The notes under the pieces are model-generated. The model ran no database searches. It saw nothing but the letters and a program-made list of their open reading frames with translations, and was not told the DNA's origin. The translations under genes were made by a program, and so were the position numbers. Positions 6,206 through 14,377 of a stretch of DNA of 64,000 nt are shown here, one piece after another. Numbering within the stretch: the first letter of the stretch is position 1; each line of letters starts with the position of its first letter. Source of the stretch: Lysinibacillus mangiferihumi. Lineage in GTDB: Bacteria; Bacillota; Bacilli; Bacillales_A; Planococcaceae. The stretch covers positions 35,950 to 99,949 of the forward strand of contig NZ_PYWM01000020.1 in the NCBI RefSeq assembly GCF_003049665.1. Direction: 5' to 3'.

Positions 6206-6969
6206 TAGGCTCCCAACCCTTCTACTTTGATTTGATACTTAATAGCCATTTCTTTAACAATCGCTAAGTAGATTTCGGTTAATCTTGCATCTTCTGCAAT
6301 AACATCGAGCTTTGTTACTTTATCCAGCTTAGATTTAGAAATGCCATTCAAAGCCATTTCTTTTCTTCGGTTACTTAAACGGATATCAAGTTTACAGCGA
6401 CCACGTTCTTCTAGAATTTGATAACTTTCGTTGCGAACATTTCGATATGCTTCGAATCCGCCGCGCGAAAGAGCTATCTTATTAATAAGATTTGTAACCT
6501 TCTTGCGCCATTCAGTAGGGTTAAGTGCAATGATTTCAGCAATATTGTCCTGTTTTGTTTCCAATTGCAGTTGCTTTTCTTCTACTGCATTTAAACGGCG
6601 TTCTTGTTCAACGCCTTGTTGTGCCATCATGGCGATTAATTCAGCAGTTGTCGGTTGAGTTAGTTGACGTTCCATTTCATTAAATGCTTGAATGTATTTC
6701 AATTTGAATTGCATTGCTTTTTGACCTGTGAAGCCCATAGCGAGTAAAGTGAAGCCGTCTCGATTCATGTAAAACATACGATATTGCTGTTTGTTTTGTG
6801 GGTGTTCATAAGTAGATTCGTAGAACATTGGGGCTTCCCCAAAATTGGGGAGACCCCCTAAAATCGTTTCAATATCACGCAATACATGGTCGTGACGCTT
6901 TTCGAACGATTCTGCTACCTGTAATGATGTAGTTACAGCTTGTCTGTTTTGAATGATTACTAGATTCAT
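6205..6969 (-). CDS. Rha-family phage regulatory protein
   Basis: 254 residues. The N-terminal 105 residues match the Rha regulatory domain (VTTSLQVAESFEKRHDHVLR and the FYMNRDGFTLLAMGFTG block); the C-terminal part, after a coiled segment, resembles the ORF6C-type domain often attached to it. Rha proteins are encoded in early phage regions; phi80 Rha interferes with growth in hosts lacking IHF. AGGAGG precedes the ATG. It is the first leftward gene after the DUF2513-like gene transcribed the other way. Confidence 0.85.
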   Translation of the reverse strand: MNLVIIQNRQAVTTSLQVAESFEKRHDHVLRDIETILGGLPNFGEAPMFYESTYEHPQNKQQYRMFYMNRDGFTLLAMGFTGQKAMQFKLKYIQAFNEMERQLTQPTTAELIAMMAQQGVEQERRLNAVEEKQLQLETKQDNIAEIIALNPTEWRKKVTNLINKIALSRGGFEAYRNVRNESYQILEERGRCKLDIRLSNRRKEMALNGISKSKLDKVTKLDVIAEDARLTEIYLAIVKEMAIKYQIKVEGLGA

Positions 6970-6996
6970 GATAAATCCTCCTATGTTTAAAATTTT

Positions 6997-7024
6997 CCAA
7001 TCTGCTAAACTATTGGTAGATTGG
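6997..7024. promoter_or_regulatory. Inverted repeat between rha and the DUF2513-like gene
   Basis: CCAATCT and AGATTGG, 14 bases apart, lie in the divergent gap and reach into the ribosome-binding site of the rightward gene. It could be an operator or a hairpin masking that site; seven-base arms are weak evidence. Confidence 0.3.
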
Positions 7025-7035
7025 AGGTGTATTTA

Positions 7036-7395
7036 ATGAAACTTAATCATGATTTAATACGTGACTTACTTCTTGCAATTGAAGAAATTTCTAATGGTCA
7101 TGCAAATTTTTATATTGAGACTATTGCTCAAGAACATCTTCCGCAGTATGACTTTGAAGAAGTTGAATATCACAACATGCAACTTGCGCAAGCAGGTTTA
7201 ATAAAAGTCGCTAATAAAAATAGTCATTATGTGTTAGATCTTACTTGGGATGGTCATCAATATATCGCTTCTATAAGAGAACAATCCATTTGGAACAAAA
7301 CAAAAACTGTAGTTCAACCATTTGGAGTTGTTACTCTAGATGTCATTAAGGATGTAGCAACGAAATTTATAGCAAAAAGTATAGGTATTGAGTAA
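7036..7395 (+). CDS. DUF2513-like phage protein
   Basis: 119 residues from the ATG at 7036, which has GGAGG upstream (the site lies inside a longer TTG-started frame, so that longer start is rejected). The sequence beginning MKLNHDLIRDLLLAIEE and the later LTWDGHQYIASIRE block are characteristic of DUF2513 proteins of phages and integrative elements, which look like small winged-helix proteins. It is alone on the plus strand and converges with the next gene. Function unknown. Confidence 0.75.
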   Translation: MKLNHDLIRDLLLAIEEISNGHANFYIETIAQEHLPQYDFEEVEYHNMQLAQAGLIKVANKNSHYVLDLTWDGHQYIASIREQSIWNKTKTVVQPFGVVTLDVIKDVATKFIAKSIGIE

Positions 7396-7396
7396 C

Positions 7397-7642
7397 TCAA
7401 AAGTGTTTTAGTTTATTTTGAAAGGCAGATTTAAACTCCAAATGCGTAAACTGCCCTGCGTCTCTCAATTTTTGAATCATTTGATCTACATTCTCTGTAG
7501 TCGTGCTGTTCAAAGCTTTTTGCTCTATATCAGTTAGTATGGCAATCGTCACTTCGCCAGTTGGTAACAAACCAGTTACAACGAAATCGTCGTTGGCGAT
7601 TGCTTCTATAATCGCGTGTAAATTTAATTTATTCGCATCCAC
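7397..7642 (-). CDS. Small phage protein of unknown function
   Basis: 81 residues from a GTG with AAAGGTGG upstream. No family recognised; mixed alpha/beta composition with a helical C-terminus. It is the gene immediately downstream of the Cro-like regulator and ends two bases from the convergent DUF2513-like gene. Confidence 0.55.
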   Translation of the reverse strand: MDANKLNLHAIIEAIANDDFVVTGLLPTGEVTIAILTDIEQKALNSTTTENVDQMIQKLRDAGQFTHLEFKSAFQNKLKHF

Positions 7643-7699
7643 ATCTACACCACCTTTCGAGTTATATACAGATTTATCTGGTATAAGAAGAAGTATTAC

Positions 7700-7942
7700 C
7701 TATGCAATTTTATTAGAATCGCAATTTGCGATGTCTTTATCAAAAAAAATTTCGTCTAATGTGACACCAAAAATTTCCCTTATTTTTGGTAAGTATTTAG
7801 TTGGCAAAATGCGATGTCCATTTTCAATTTGACAGTAATAATTAGGTGAAATACCAATTGATTCAGCCACGAACTTTTGTTGGATACCTCTTGTTTTACG
7901 CAATCTTTTAAGGTTATTATGGACAACTAGTTTTTCCTCCAT
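7700..7942 (-). CDS. Cro-like XRE-family regulator
   Basis: 80 residues from the ATG at 7942 (AGGGGGTG upstream; a longer start lacks a site). Residues about 8-62 are one XRE helix-turn-helix domain with the typical FVAESIGISPNYYCQIENG recognition region. It is divergent from the CI-like repressor gene, so it probably plays the Cro role. Codons near the C-terminus (encoding IANCDSN) contain a perfect copy of the 15-bp operator-like palindrome found in the divergent promoter region. Confidence 0.8.
   Translation of the reverse strand: MEEKLVVHNNLKRLRKTRGIQQKFVAESIGISPNYYCQIENGHRILPTKYLPKIREIFGVTLDEIFFDKDIANCDSNKIA
7718..7732. promoter_or_regulatory. Intragenic operator-like palindrome (O5)
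   Basis: ATCGCAATTTGCGAT is a perfect 15-bp inverted repeat with a central T, inside the 3' end of the Cro-like gene. It matches the four sites between the two regulators. Confidence 0.6.
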
Positions 7943-7960
7943 AATTACACCCCCTTTCAT

Positions 7961-8068
7961 TTCGCGATTTGCGATTTGATTAATTACACTTTAACATCGC
8001 AAAATGAGATTGTCAAACTTTTTTATCACGTTTTGCGAATATTTATATAAAAAATCGAGAATTGCGAT
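7961..8068. promoter_or_regulatory. Operator region with four 15-bp palindromes (lysogeny switch)
   Basis: Sites at 7961-7975, 7996-8010, 8025-8039 and 8054-8068 fit the pattern TCGCN5GCGA with flanking A/T; the first keeps both half-sites intact and the others have one altered half-site. The centres are 35, 29 and 29 bp apart. They cover both divergent promoters: the second lies in the spacer of the leftward promoter and the fourth covers the -35 position of the rightward one. This is the arrangement expected for CI/Cro-type control. Confidence 0.7.
7988..8016 (-). promoter_or_regulatory. Leftward promoter for the Cro-like gene
   Basis: On the minus strand TTGACA (8016-8011), a 17-base spacer and TAAAGT (7993-7988). 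The second operator-like site lies in the spacer. Confidence 0.65.
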
Positions 8069-8074
8069 ATTATT

Positions 8075-8080
8075 TATAAT
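8075..8080 (+). promoter_or_regulatory. -10 element of the CI-like gene promoter
   Basis: TATAAT, 28 bases before the chosen ATG; the -35 position is poor and is covered by the operator-like site 8054-8068, suggesting that the repressor regulates its own gene. Confidence 0.5.
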
Positions 8081-8107
8081 AACGATTACTTAGAAAGGTT
8101 GTTTTTC

Positions 8108-8518
8108 ATGGGCGAAGATATTTTAGCTAGACGCTTAAGAGCACTGCGAGAAGAGCATGGTTACCTTCAGAAATTTGTTGCTGATAAATTAGGTATTAAA
8201 AGTAATACTTTGTCCGGATATGAAAATGGAACAAGATCACCTGACCCATTGATGTTATCTAATTTAGCAGACTTATATAATGTCTCTATAGATTACCTAT
8301 TAGGGAGAACGGATAATAAAGAAGCTTTACACAAACAAGCTGGTATCTCGGATGATGATTACAACAACCTTAATGCATATCAAAAAGAAGTTATTGATTT
8401 TTTTCTAACTAGAGAAAATTTATTCTTTAAAAATCAACCCAAAAACATATTAGACGCATTAGAACAATTTGAAGTTTTCTATGAAGTATTGAAAAAACAA
8501 CAAGAAAATAAGAAATGA
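8108..8518 (+). CDS. CI-like XRE-family phage repressor
   Basis: 136 residues from the ATG at 8108, with AAAGG upstream. Residues 5-65 form an XRE helix-turn-helix (FVADKLGIKSNTLSGYENGTRSP), followed by the YNVSIDYLLGRTDN hinge typical of Gram-positive phage repressors; the C-terminal part is short and helical and lacks a LexA-type self-cleavage domain. The next gene is an ImmA/IrrE peptidase, so cleavage by that enzyme is the likely induction route, as in the ImmR/ImmA pair of ICEBs1 (inference). Confidence 0.85.
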   Translation: MGEDILARRLRALREEHGYLQKFVADKLGIKSNTLSGYENGTRSPDPLMLSNLADLYNVSIDYLLGRTDNKEALHKQAGISDDDYNNLNAYQKEVIDFFLTRENLFFKNQPKNILDALEQFEVFYEVLKKQQENKK

Positions 8519-8624
8519 TTTTACATTCTTATGTAGCTTTTCCAGACATTTAAAAATTCGCCTTTTCTATGGTGAATTTTTTTGTTAATATCAAAAGAAC
8601 ATATGTTTGCAAAAGAGGGATGTT

Positions 8625-9113
8625 ATGACTTTCGTTTATACTCATTCAGAAGATTACATTAGAGACCTTTATACCAGTATCGGTGTAACTAACCCAGAAC
8701 ATTTAGACATGAAAGTAATTGCGTCGCGACTTGGGTTTACTTTATTCTTATCACCATATGATTCAACTAACATTGGTAATGTAATTTTTATAGATTCTAG
8801 ATTATCCAAAGAGGAACAGTGGCAAGAATTTGGTCATGAACTAGGTCACGGGACTCTGCATTCTGGTAATCAAGCGAAATCCCCTCCTTTATTTAGAGAG
8901 TATCAAGAGTGGAAAGCTAACAATTTCATGTACCACGCATGTATTCCGACATTTATGCTAAATAAAATGATTCTACCTTCAAATAAGGAAAAAGCTATTT
9001 TCTTAATACAGAAAACTTTTAATGTCGAATATTGGTTTGCTGAAAAGCGATTAGAACAATATTTTAACAACCATTTAACATCAGTGAGTATAGATATTCA
9101 ATTGTATATTTAA
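8625..9113 (+). CDS. ImmA/IrrE-family metallopeptidase
   Basis: 162 residues from the ATG at 8625 (AGAGGG upstream). HELGH, the HExxH zinc-peptidase motif, is followed by conserved family sequence (EWKANNFMYHACIPTFML). Members cleave the partner XRE repressor of mobile elements to trigger excision. It lies between repressor and integrase, the order usual in phages and ICEs. The EWKAN stretch supplies the third zinc ligand region (ExxAN). Confidence 0.9.
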   Translation: MTFVYTHSEDYIRDLYTSIGVTNPEHLDMKVIASRLGFTLFLSPYDSTNIGNVIFIDSRLSKEEQWQEFGHELGHGTLHSGNQAKSPPLFREYQEWKANNFMYHACIPTFMLNKMILPSNKEKAIFLIQKTFNVEYWFAEKRLEQYFNNHLTSVSIDIQLYI

Positions 9114-9146
9114 GTCGATTTAACTTTTATAATGGAGGGGAATTAC

Positions 9147-10346
9147 ATGGCTTCTATCCAAAAATATGAATTAAAAGACGGTAAGGAACGGTGGATGTAT
9201 GTAATTGAAAACGGTACTAATCCCACTACTGGTAAAAGAGAACGAATTGTTAAAAGAGGTTTTTTAAAAGAAAAGGATGCTGTTAAGGCTGCTCGTGCTA
9301 TGGAATATGAAATAGATAAATGGAATTTAGATTTTAAAAACAAAGCAACCTTTCATGACTTAGGAGAGGAGTGGTTTGAACGCTATACAAAAAGTGGTGT
9401 AAAAAATAGCACCATACGCTCAAAAGATTATCATTTAGAAAAGTTATATGAAGGTTTTGGGCATGTTAAGGTTCAAAATATCACACAAGATGTTTATCAA
9501 AAGTTTCTGTTTAATCTCCACGAGCAATTATCTTATAACACTTTGACAAATGTTCACGGTACAGCTAAACAGGTATTTAAATATGCTCGTGAAAAGAAAA
9601 TACTATTAGATGATCCAACTGAATTCACGATTGTTCCTAAGCGAATTAAAACGGTCGAAGAGATTGAAAACGAGGCTATCACCGATACATACTTCGAAAA
9701 ACATGAATTAAAGGCGTTTTTAGATGTTTGTTATCAGAGTGGTAAAATAGGTGACTATGTTTATTTCAACACGTTAGCATGGACGGGAATGCGTCCAGGA
9801 GAGGCATTAGCGTTAAAGTGGTCTGATATAGATTTTGAAGAAGGAACGATCAATATAACAAAGACTCTTTATAATCCAAAGAATAAATTTGATCAATTTG
9901 AACTTACTCCTCCTAAAACAGAGGGTTCAATTCGGAAAATAGATATTGAAGAGGAACTCATAGCTTTATTAATAGGGCATCAACTAAATCAAAAAAAGAT
10001 AAAAACTATTTATGAGAAGAATTATAAAGATTTTGATTTTGTTTTCTCGCGCTTATATGGCGAATATATGGGTTATCCATGGTATTTACGAATTGTGAAT
10101 AGACACATGAAATTAATTTTGAATAAAATGCCAAATTTCAATAAGCAACTAACACCACATTCATTCCGACACACTCACACTTCTCTTTTAGCAGAGATTG
10201 ATGTACCGTTAGAATTAATCATGGATCGATTAGGTCACGAAGATGAAGATACAACTAAAAAAATATATCTTCATGTTACTCAAGACAGAAAAAAAGAAGC
10301 GTCAGAAAAATTCGGTAAATTGATGAGAGAACTTCAAAAAACATGA
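9147..10346 (+). CDS. Tyrosine-family site-specific integrase
   Basis: 399 residues from the ATG at 9147 (GGAGGGG upstream). An N-terminal arm-binding domain (about 1-60) is followed by a SAM-like core-binding domain and the catalytic domain: first Arg in TGMRPGEAL, HSFRHTHTS box II (HxxR), GHEDEDTT, and the nucleophile Tyr in KKIYLHV. It integrates the element by strand exchange at att sites. The gene is at the element's right end, pointing to the boundary with the chromosome near dusB. Confidence 0.95.
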   Translation: MASIQKYELKDGKERWMYVIENGTNPTTGKRERIVKRGFLKEKDAVKAARAMEYEIDKWNLDFKNKATFHDLGEEWFERYTKSGVKNSTIRSKDYHLEKLYEGFGHVKVQNITQDVYQKFLFNLHEQLSYNTLTNVHGTAKQVFKYAREKKILLDDPTEFTIVPKRIKTVEEIENEAITDTYFEKHELKAFLDVCYQSGKIGDYVYFNTLAWTGMRPGEALALKWSDIDFEEGTINITKTLYNPKNKFDQFELTPPKTEGSIRKIDIEEELIALLIGHQLNQKKIKTIYEKNYKDFDFVFSRLYGEYMGYPWYLRIVNRHMKLILNKMPNFNKQLTPHSFRHTHTSLLAEIDVPLELIMDRLGHEDEDTTKKIYLHVTQDRKKEASEKFGKLMRELQKT

Positions 10347-10590
10347 TTTTTTAGGGTTTCGGCATCATTTGGGCATCGTTTTATAAATACAAAGCCCGAA
10401 ACCACTTGATAAATAAAGGATTTCGGGCTTTATGTCCGCGTTTACGTCCATAATATTTCTATTGTACACAATTTTAAAGCTGTATTCATCTGTTTCGGTT
10501 TAAATTCCATAAGAGTTAAAATAATTAATAATTCTAAAAATTAAAGTGGGCAGATCAGGTTGTTTTATATCTACTTTTACATTAATCATA
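10347..10590. other. Right boundary of the integrated element; attachment site expected here
   Basis: Between the integrase stop and the dusB terminator there is no gene. Features seen: GGCATCATTTGGGCATCG, a short direct repeat that could be integrase arm sites, and a hairpin at 10390-10433 with arms AAAGCCCGAAA and TTTCGGGCTTT. The exact core cannot be fixed because the left end of the element is outside the window. Confidence 0.5.
10390..10433 (+). terminator. Hairpin after the integrase gene
   Basis: Eleven-base arms AAAGCCCGAAA / TTTCGGGCTTT separated by 22 bases; the T content of the second arm makes a weak bidirectional terminator, or it may be part of the attachment region. Confidence 0.5.
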
Positions 10591-10632
10591 ACAAAAGAGA
10601 CATCTCAAATTTAAATTGAGACGTCTCTTATC
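10591..10632 (-). terminator. Terminator of the pab-fol-dusB operon
   Basis: Stem AAGAGAC-TCTCAA / TTTGAGA-GTCTCTT with a short loop and TTTT on the minus strand, directly after the dusB stop. Confidence 0.75.
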
Positions 10633-10635
10633 ACA

Positions 10636-11676
10636 TTATATGATAATTTCGTTTTGCTCTGGTACATAAATTTCAGACTCACGTTGCTCATAGTCTTGCA
10701 CAATTCCATTTAATATAGCACGTAGCTCTGTTGCTGTTTCAGTTTGATTAATAGCACTGCGGGCTTTACCGTTACCACGAATACCTTTTAAATACCACGA
10801 TGCGTGCTTACGCATTTCGCGCACAGCCACACTCTCTCCTTTTAATTGCATTAGGCGTTCAAAGTGCAATAAACATACATCCATTTTTTCGCGAACGCCA
10901 GGCTCGTCTTTTAACTCTCCTGTTTCCAAATACTGAACTGTACGATAAATCATCCACGGATTACCTAATGCTGCTCGTCCGATCATTACAGCATCCACCC
11001 CTGTTGTATCTAGCATACGTTTTGCATCTTGGGGCGATTCAACATCACCATTGCCAAGCACAGGGATATTGACATTTTCCTTTACTTGACGAATAATATC
11101 CCAATTTGCTTTTCCTTCGTACATTTGCACACGTGTACGGCCATGAACTGCTACCGCTGAAGCGCCGGCACGTTCAACAGCCTGCGCATTTTCCACAGCA
11201 AAGACATGTTCATCGTCCCACCCAATACGCATTTTTACACTGACTGGCTTTTTCACCGCATCAACAACCGCAGCTACCATTTCGTAAACTTTGTTTGGAT
11301 CTAGCAGTAAACGTGCACCTGCTTCACACTTGATTATTTTATTGACTGGACAGCCCATATTAATATCAATAATATCGGCAGTTGTATTTTCGTCTACATA
11401 CTTCGCCGCTTCTACAAGTGTCGTTTTATCTCCACCAAAAATTTGTAGGGAAAGGGGATTTTCACGTTCGTCAATATATAGCATACCTAACGTCTTTTCA
11501 TTTTTACTAACAATCCCTTTATCACTAATCATTTCTGCATATACTAGCCCTGCTCCGAATTCTTTCACCGTTAATCGAAAAGCAGAGTTACAGATACCAG
11601 CCATTGGTGCTAATACGACACGGTTGTCCATGACAATATCGCCAATTTGAAACGGCTTTTCAGTTGTCTGACTCAA
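10636..11676 (-). CDS. dusB: tRNA-dihydrouridine synthase
   Basis: 346 residues from a TTG at 11676 with AGGAGG upstream; the start position is supported by alignment of the [17 protein letters not shown] block, known near the N-terminus of Bacillus DusB. The FMN-barrel has the catalytic signature DINMGCP with Cys at about 109. The enzyme reduces uridines in tRNA D-loops using FMN and NAD(P)H. It is the last gene of the folate operon, as in B. subtilis, where lysS follows; here the integrated element follows instead. Confidence 0.93.
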   Translation of the reverse strand: MSQTTEKPFQIGDIVMDNRVVLAPMAGICNSAFRLTVKEFGAGLVYAEMISDKGIVSKNEKTLGMLYIDERENPLSLQIFGGDKTTLVEAAKYVDENTTADIIDINMGCPVNKIIKCEAGARLLLDPNKVYEMVAAVVDAVKKPVSVKMRIGWDDEHVFAVENAQAVERAGASAVAVHGRTRVQMYEGKANWDIIRQVKENVNIPVLGNGDVESPQDAKRMLDTTGVDAVMIGRAALGNPWMIYRTVQYLETGELKDEPGVREKMDVCLLHFERLMQLKGESVAVREMRKHASWYLKGIRGNGKARSAINQTETATELRAILNGIVQDYEQRESEIYVPEQNEIII

Positions 11677-11782
11677 CGTCGATTTCCTCCTTCTATGGGC
11701 TTTCACCCGTCATTGCTAAAGATGTATTGTTAATGCTTTTGGCATTTATTATTAAGCTCTCCACAAATCAAACTTATGCACA

Positions 11783-12304
11783 TTATTTCATAGACGGCAT
11801 CAATCTCGTATCCGCTGATTGCATCCATAGCGTTACGCCTTCCTCTTGCCAATTCATCTGTTGCAGCGTTTCGTGTGCTCTTTGTAATTGCTCTCCAGAT
11901 GGGGTAGGCGTAATTTCTATTAATGGTACTAACACGAAAGCTCGTTCATACATTCTTGGATGTGGCACAAGTAAGCTGTCTGTTTCAATATTTTCGTGAT
12001 TGTAGAGTAGAATGTCAAGGTCGATGATTCGAGGCCCCCATCGAAACTCCCGAACACGACCTAACTCGTTCTCTACTGACTGACAAATCTTTAGCATTTC
12101 ACAAGATGAACTACTTGTTCTAACATGAACCGCAATATTTAAAAAATCTGCTTGGTCAGTAAAGCCTACAGCTGCCGTTTCATAGATAGAAGATATACGC
12201 GCAACCTCTATCTGGTCTTTTTCCATCAAAAGTTCGATTGCACGCTGAAGGTTTGCATAACGTTCACCAATATTTGTACCAATCGATATATATACGTCAT
12301 TCAT
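11783..12304 (-). CDS. folK: 2-amino-4-hydroxy-6-hydroxymethyldihydropteridine pyrophosphokinase
   Basis: 173 residues. Starts with the family's YISIGTNIG segment and contains the signature FRWGPRIIDLDILLY. It transfers pyrophosphate from ATP to hydroxymethyl-dihydropterin, supplying the substrate of FolP. Its ATG overlaps or abuts the folB stop. B. subtilis has a small HTH gene (yazB) between folK and dusB; here only 106 bases separate them and no gene is seen. Confidence 0.95.
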   Translation of the reverse strand: MNDVYISIGTNIGERYANLQRAIELLMEKDQIEVARISSIYETAAVGFTDQADFLNIAVHVRTSSSSCEMLKICQSVENELGRVREFRWGPRIIDLDILLYNHENIETDSLLVPHPRMYERAFVLVPLIEITPTPSGEQLQRAHETLQQMNWQEEGVTLWMQSADTRLMPSMK

Positions 12305-12669
12305 TAGAAGTCACCTCTAGTTATCTCAACTGAAACTTCTTTGTAATAACCATGTATCGGTGGATCTGGTTTAATCAGCTCAACTCGTACACCTTTGACC
12401 TTGTCAGGATATGCAGAGAGTATACTATTAGCGATTTTCGCAACAAGAGCTTCAATTAGTTTAAAAGGCTCGCCCTCAACGATATCACGACAAAGCGCAT
12501 ACACTTCAGCATAATTCACTGTATACGTTAAATCATCTGTGTCACCCGCTTTAGTCATATCAACCGCTAGTGAAACATTGGCACGGAAGCGTTGACCTAG
12601 TGTTGTTTCTGCTGCTAAAACACCATGATAGCCATAAAACTGCATGTCCTTTAAATGAATATAGTCCAT
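12304..12669 (-). CDS. folB: Dihydroneopterin aldolase
   Basis: 121 residues, full length. Starts DYIHLKDMQFYGYHGV, the conserved N-terminal part with the substrate-binding Tyr/His, and ends with the KPDPPIHGYYKEVSVEI block containing the catalytic lysine. Converts dihydroneopterin to hydroxymethyl-dihydropterin and glycolaldehyde. One-base overlaps with folP and folK show a compact operon. Confidence 0.95.
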   Translation of the reverse strand: MDYIHLKDMQFYGYHGVLAAETTLGQRFRANVSLAVDMTKAGDTDDLTYTVNYAEVYALCRDIVEGEPFKLIEALVAKIANSILSAYPDKVKGVRVELIKPDPPIHGYYKEVSVEITRGDF

Positions 12670-13523
12670 TACGCTTCCTCCTTGTAAATACGTTTACCAA
12701 CTAACACATCTGCCATATAGGAAGCACGAGCCATTTCTTTCACATCGTGCACACGGATTAGATGACAGCCTTTTTCAATGCCATAAACAACAGTTGCGCA
12801 TGTCCCTTCAATCCGTTCTTCTACAGGAAGCTGCAATACATTGCCAATCATTGACTTACGCGAGGTTGCTAATAACACAGGGTACCCCATATTCACTAAA
12901 TCCGCTAGATGCTGCATCATTGCAATATTTTGAGCCGTTGTTTTAGCAAAACCGATGCCTGGATCCAATATAATATGAGAATCAGGCACACCAGCCTTCT
13001 TCGCAATAGCAATACTCTGTTCTAAATCCGCTTTGGCTGTTGCCCAAAAATTACTTCCATAATCTTTGTTTTCGCGATTATGCATTAAAATAATCGGTAC
13101 ATTTAGTTCCGCAGCAACTTCTGCAATCGCAGGTTCTGATTTGGCACCCCAAATATCATTAATAATATGAGCACCCGCTTCAATCGCCGCCCGTGCTACT
13201 CTCGCTTTATACGTATCAACCGAAATAATAGCTGGTACTTCCGCTACTAGTGCCTGAATAACCGGTACAATACGCGCAATTTCATCTTCATCAGAAATAC
13301 GCTCATAACCAGGGCGTGTCGATTCACCGCCAACATCAATAATTTTCGCACCTTCAGCTACCATCTTTTTAGCCTGCTCTACAGCGGCATCAACGTTATT
13401 ATATTTCCCACCATCTGAAAAAGAGTCTGGCGTGACATTTAAAATACCCATAATAAATGTTTCACTGTTATAATCTAAAGTAATCCCATTAATTGTTAAC
13501 GGTGTTGTATAGTTTTCTAGCAT
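12669..13523 (-). CDS. folP: Dihydropteroate synthase
   Basis: 284 residues from the ATG at 13523 (AGGAGC upstream); a longer frame would overlap pabC. Contains the pterin-binding signature MGILNVTPDSFSDGG and the second motif ESTRPG, in a TIM barrel. Joins p-aminobenzoate with hydroxymethyl-dihydropterin pyrophosphate; it is the sulfonamide target. Called sul in B. subtilis. Confidence 0.96.
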   Translation of the reverse strand: MLENYTTPLTINGITLDYNSETFIMGILNVTPDSFSDGGKYNNVDAAVEQAKKMVAEGAKIIDVGGESTRPGYERISDEDEIARIVPVIQALVAEVPAIISVDTYKARVARAAIEAGAHIINDIWGAKSEPAIAEVAAELNVPIILMHNRENKDYGSNFWATAKADLEQSIAIAKKAGVPDSHIILDPGIGFAKTTAQNIAMMQHLADLVNMGYPVLLATSRKSMIGNVLQLPVEERIEGTCATVVYGIEKGCHLIRVHDVKEMARASYMADVLVGKRIYKEEA

Positions 13524-13536
13524 TTTAATGCTCCTT

Positions 13537-14376
13537 CTATTGTTGTTCCACCTCATTGATAAACGCCTCATGTAAACGTAAATAAATCGGTCCTTTATTG
13601 CCTAACAACTGAATATCTTCTAACTTGCAAATGGGAACAAGCTCTTGCACAGAGTTCGTAATAAAACATTCGCACCCTTGCTCCACATCGTTTTTAGTAA
13701 ATAAACCTTCTCGTATTTCAATACCTACTGACTGCGCATGTTCTAGTATCCACGCTCTCGTAATACCAGGTAAAATACCCGCTTCTAAAGAAGGCGTATA
13801 TAGTATATCATCTTTCACCCAAAATATATTTGAAGTGACACCTTCAGCCACATAGCCCTCCTCTGTTAAAAAGAAACCTTCCTGCATTGCTAAAGAGGAC
13901 ATTTCAAACCTTCCTAAAACGTTATTGCCATAATGATGCGACTTAACACGTAAAGCGCCTTCAGGAGTATTCCGTCTTACCTCTAACCATTGCGCTGTTT
14001 TTTCCTTACCACGAGGAGTATCAGGCAACTCTTTCCGAAAGATGATCACATTGGGTTGTGTATACTCGCTCGGTTGCAAACCTATACTGTGCTCCCCAGC
14101 AGATACATTTAAACGAAAATAACCATCTTTCCCACCTGCAGCTAGATTTAGTTGTTCAATAACCGCAAGTAAATCCTGTTTTGTATAAGGCAGGTGGATA
14201 TGGAACTGCGTAAGTGCCGCTTGTAATCTTTCCATATGCGCTTCCCAAAATAATACCTTCCCATTGTAAGTACGCAACGTCTCGAAAAAACCTAAGCCAT
14301 ATAAAAAACCATGGTCAAATGGTGAGATTCGCAATTCCTCCGCTGCTACATAGTTCCCGTTCAACCAGCACTGCAT
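13537..14376 (-). CDS. pabC: 4-amino-4-deoxychorismate lyase
   Basis: 279 residues, PLP-dependent fold type IV enzyme. The N-terminal FDHGFLYGLGFFETLRTY, the RVKSHHYGNNVL segment with the PLP lysine, and the C-terminal FITNSVQELVPI segment are typical. Releases pyruvate to give p-aminobenzoate. One base separates it from pabA, so it belongs to the pab-fol operon. Confidence 0.93.
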   Translation of the reverse strand: MQCWLNGNYVAAEELRISPFDHGFLYGLGFFETLRTYNGKVLFWEAHMERLQAALTQFHIHLPYTKQDLLAVIEQLNLAAGGKDGYFRLNVSAGEHSIGLQPSEYTQPNVIIFRKELPDTPRGKEKTAQWLEVRRNTPEGALRVKSHHYGNNVLGRFEMSSLAMQEGFFLTEEGYVAEGVTSNIFWVKDDILYTPSLEAGILPGITRAWILEHAQSVGIEIREGLFTKNDVEQGCECFITNSVQELVPICKLEDIQLLGNKGPIYLRLHEAFINEVEQQ

Positions 14377-14377
14377 A

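Noticed and set aside
6829..6865. G-quadruplex in rha
   Set aside because: Only two G-runs on each strand; four are needed.
1..10346. CRISPR array or defence island in the integrated element
   Set aside because: No regularly spaced repeats and no restriction, toxin-antitoxin or Cas-like genes seen; the repeated sites are operator-like palindromes.
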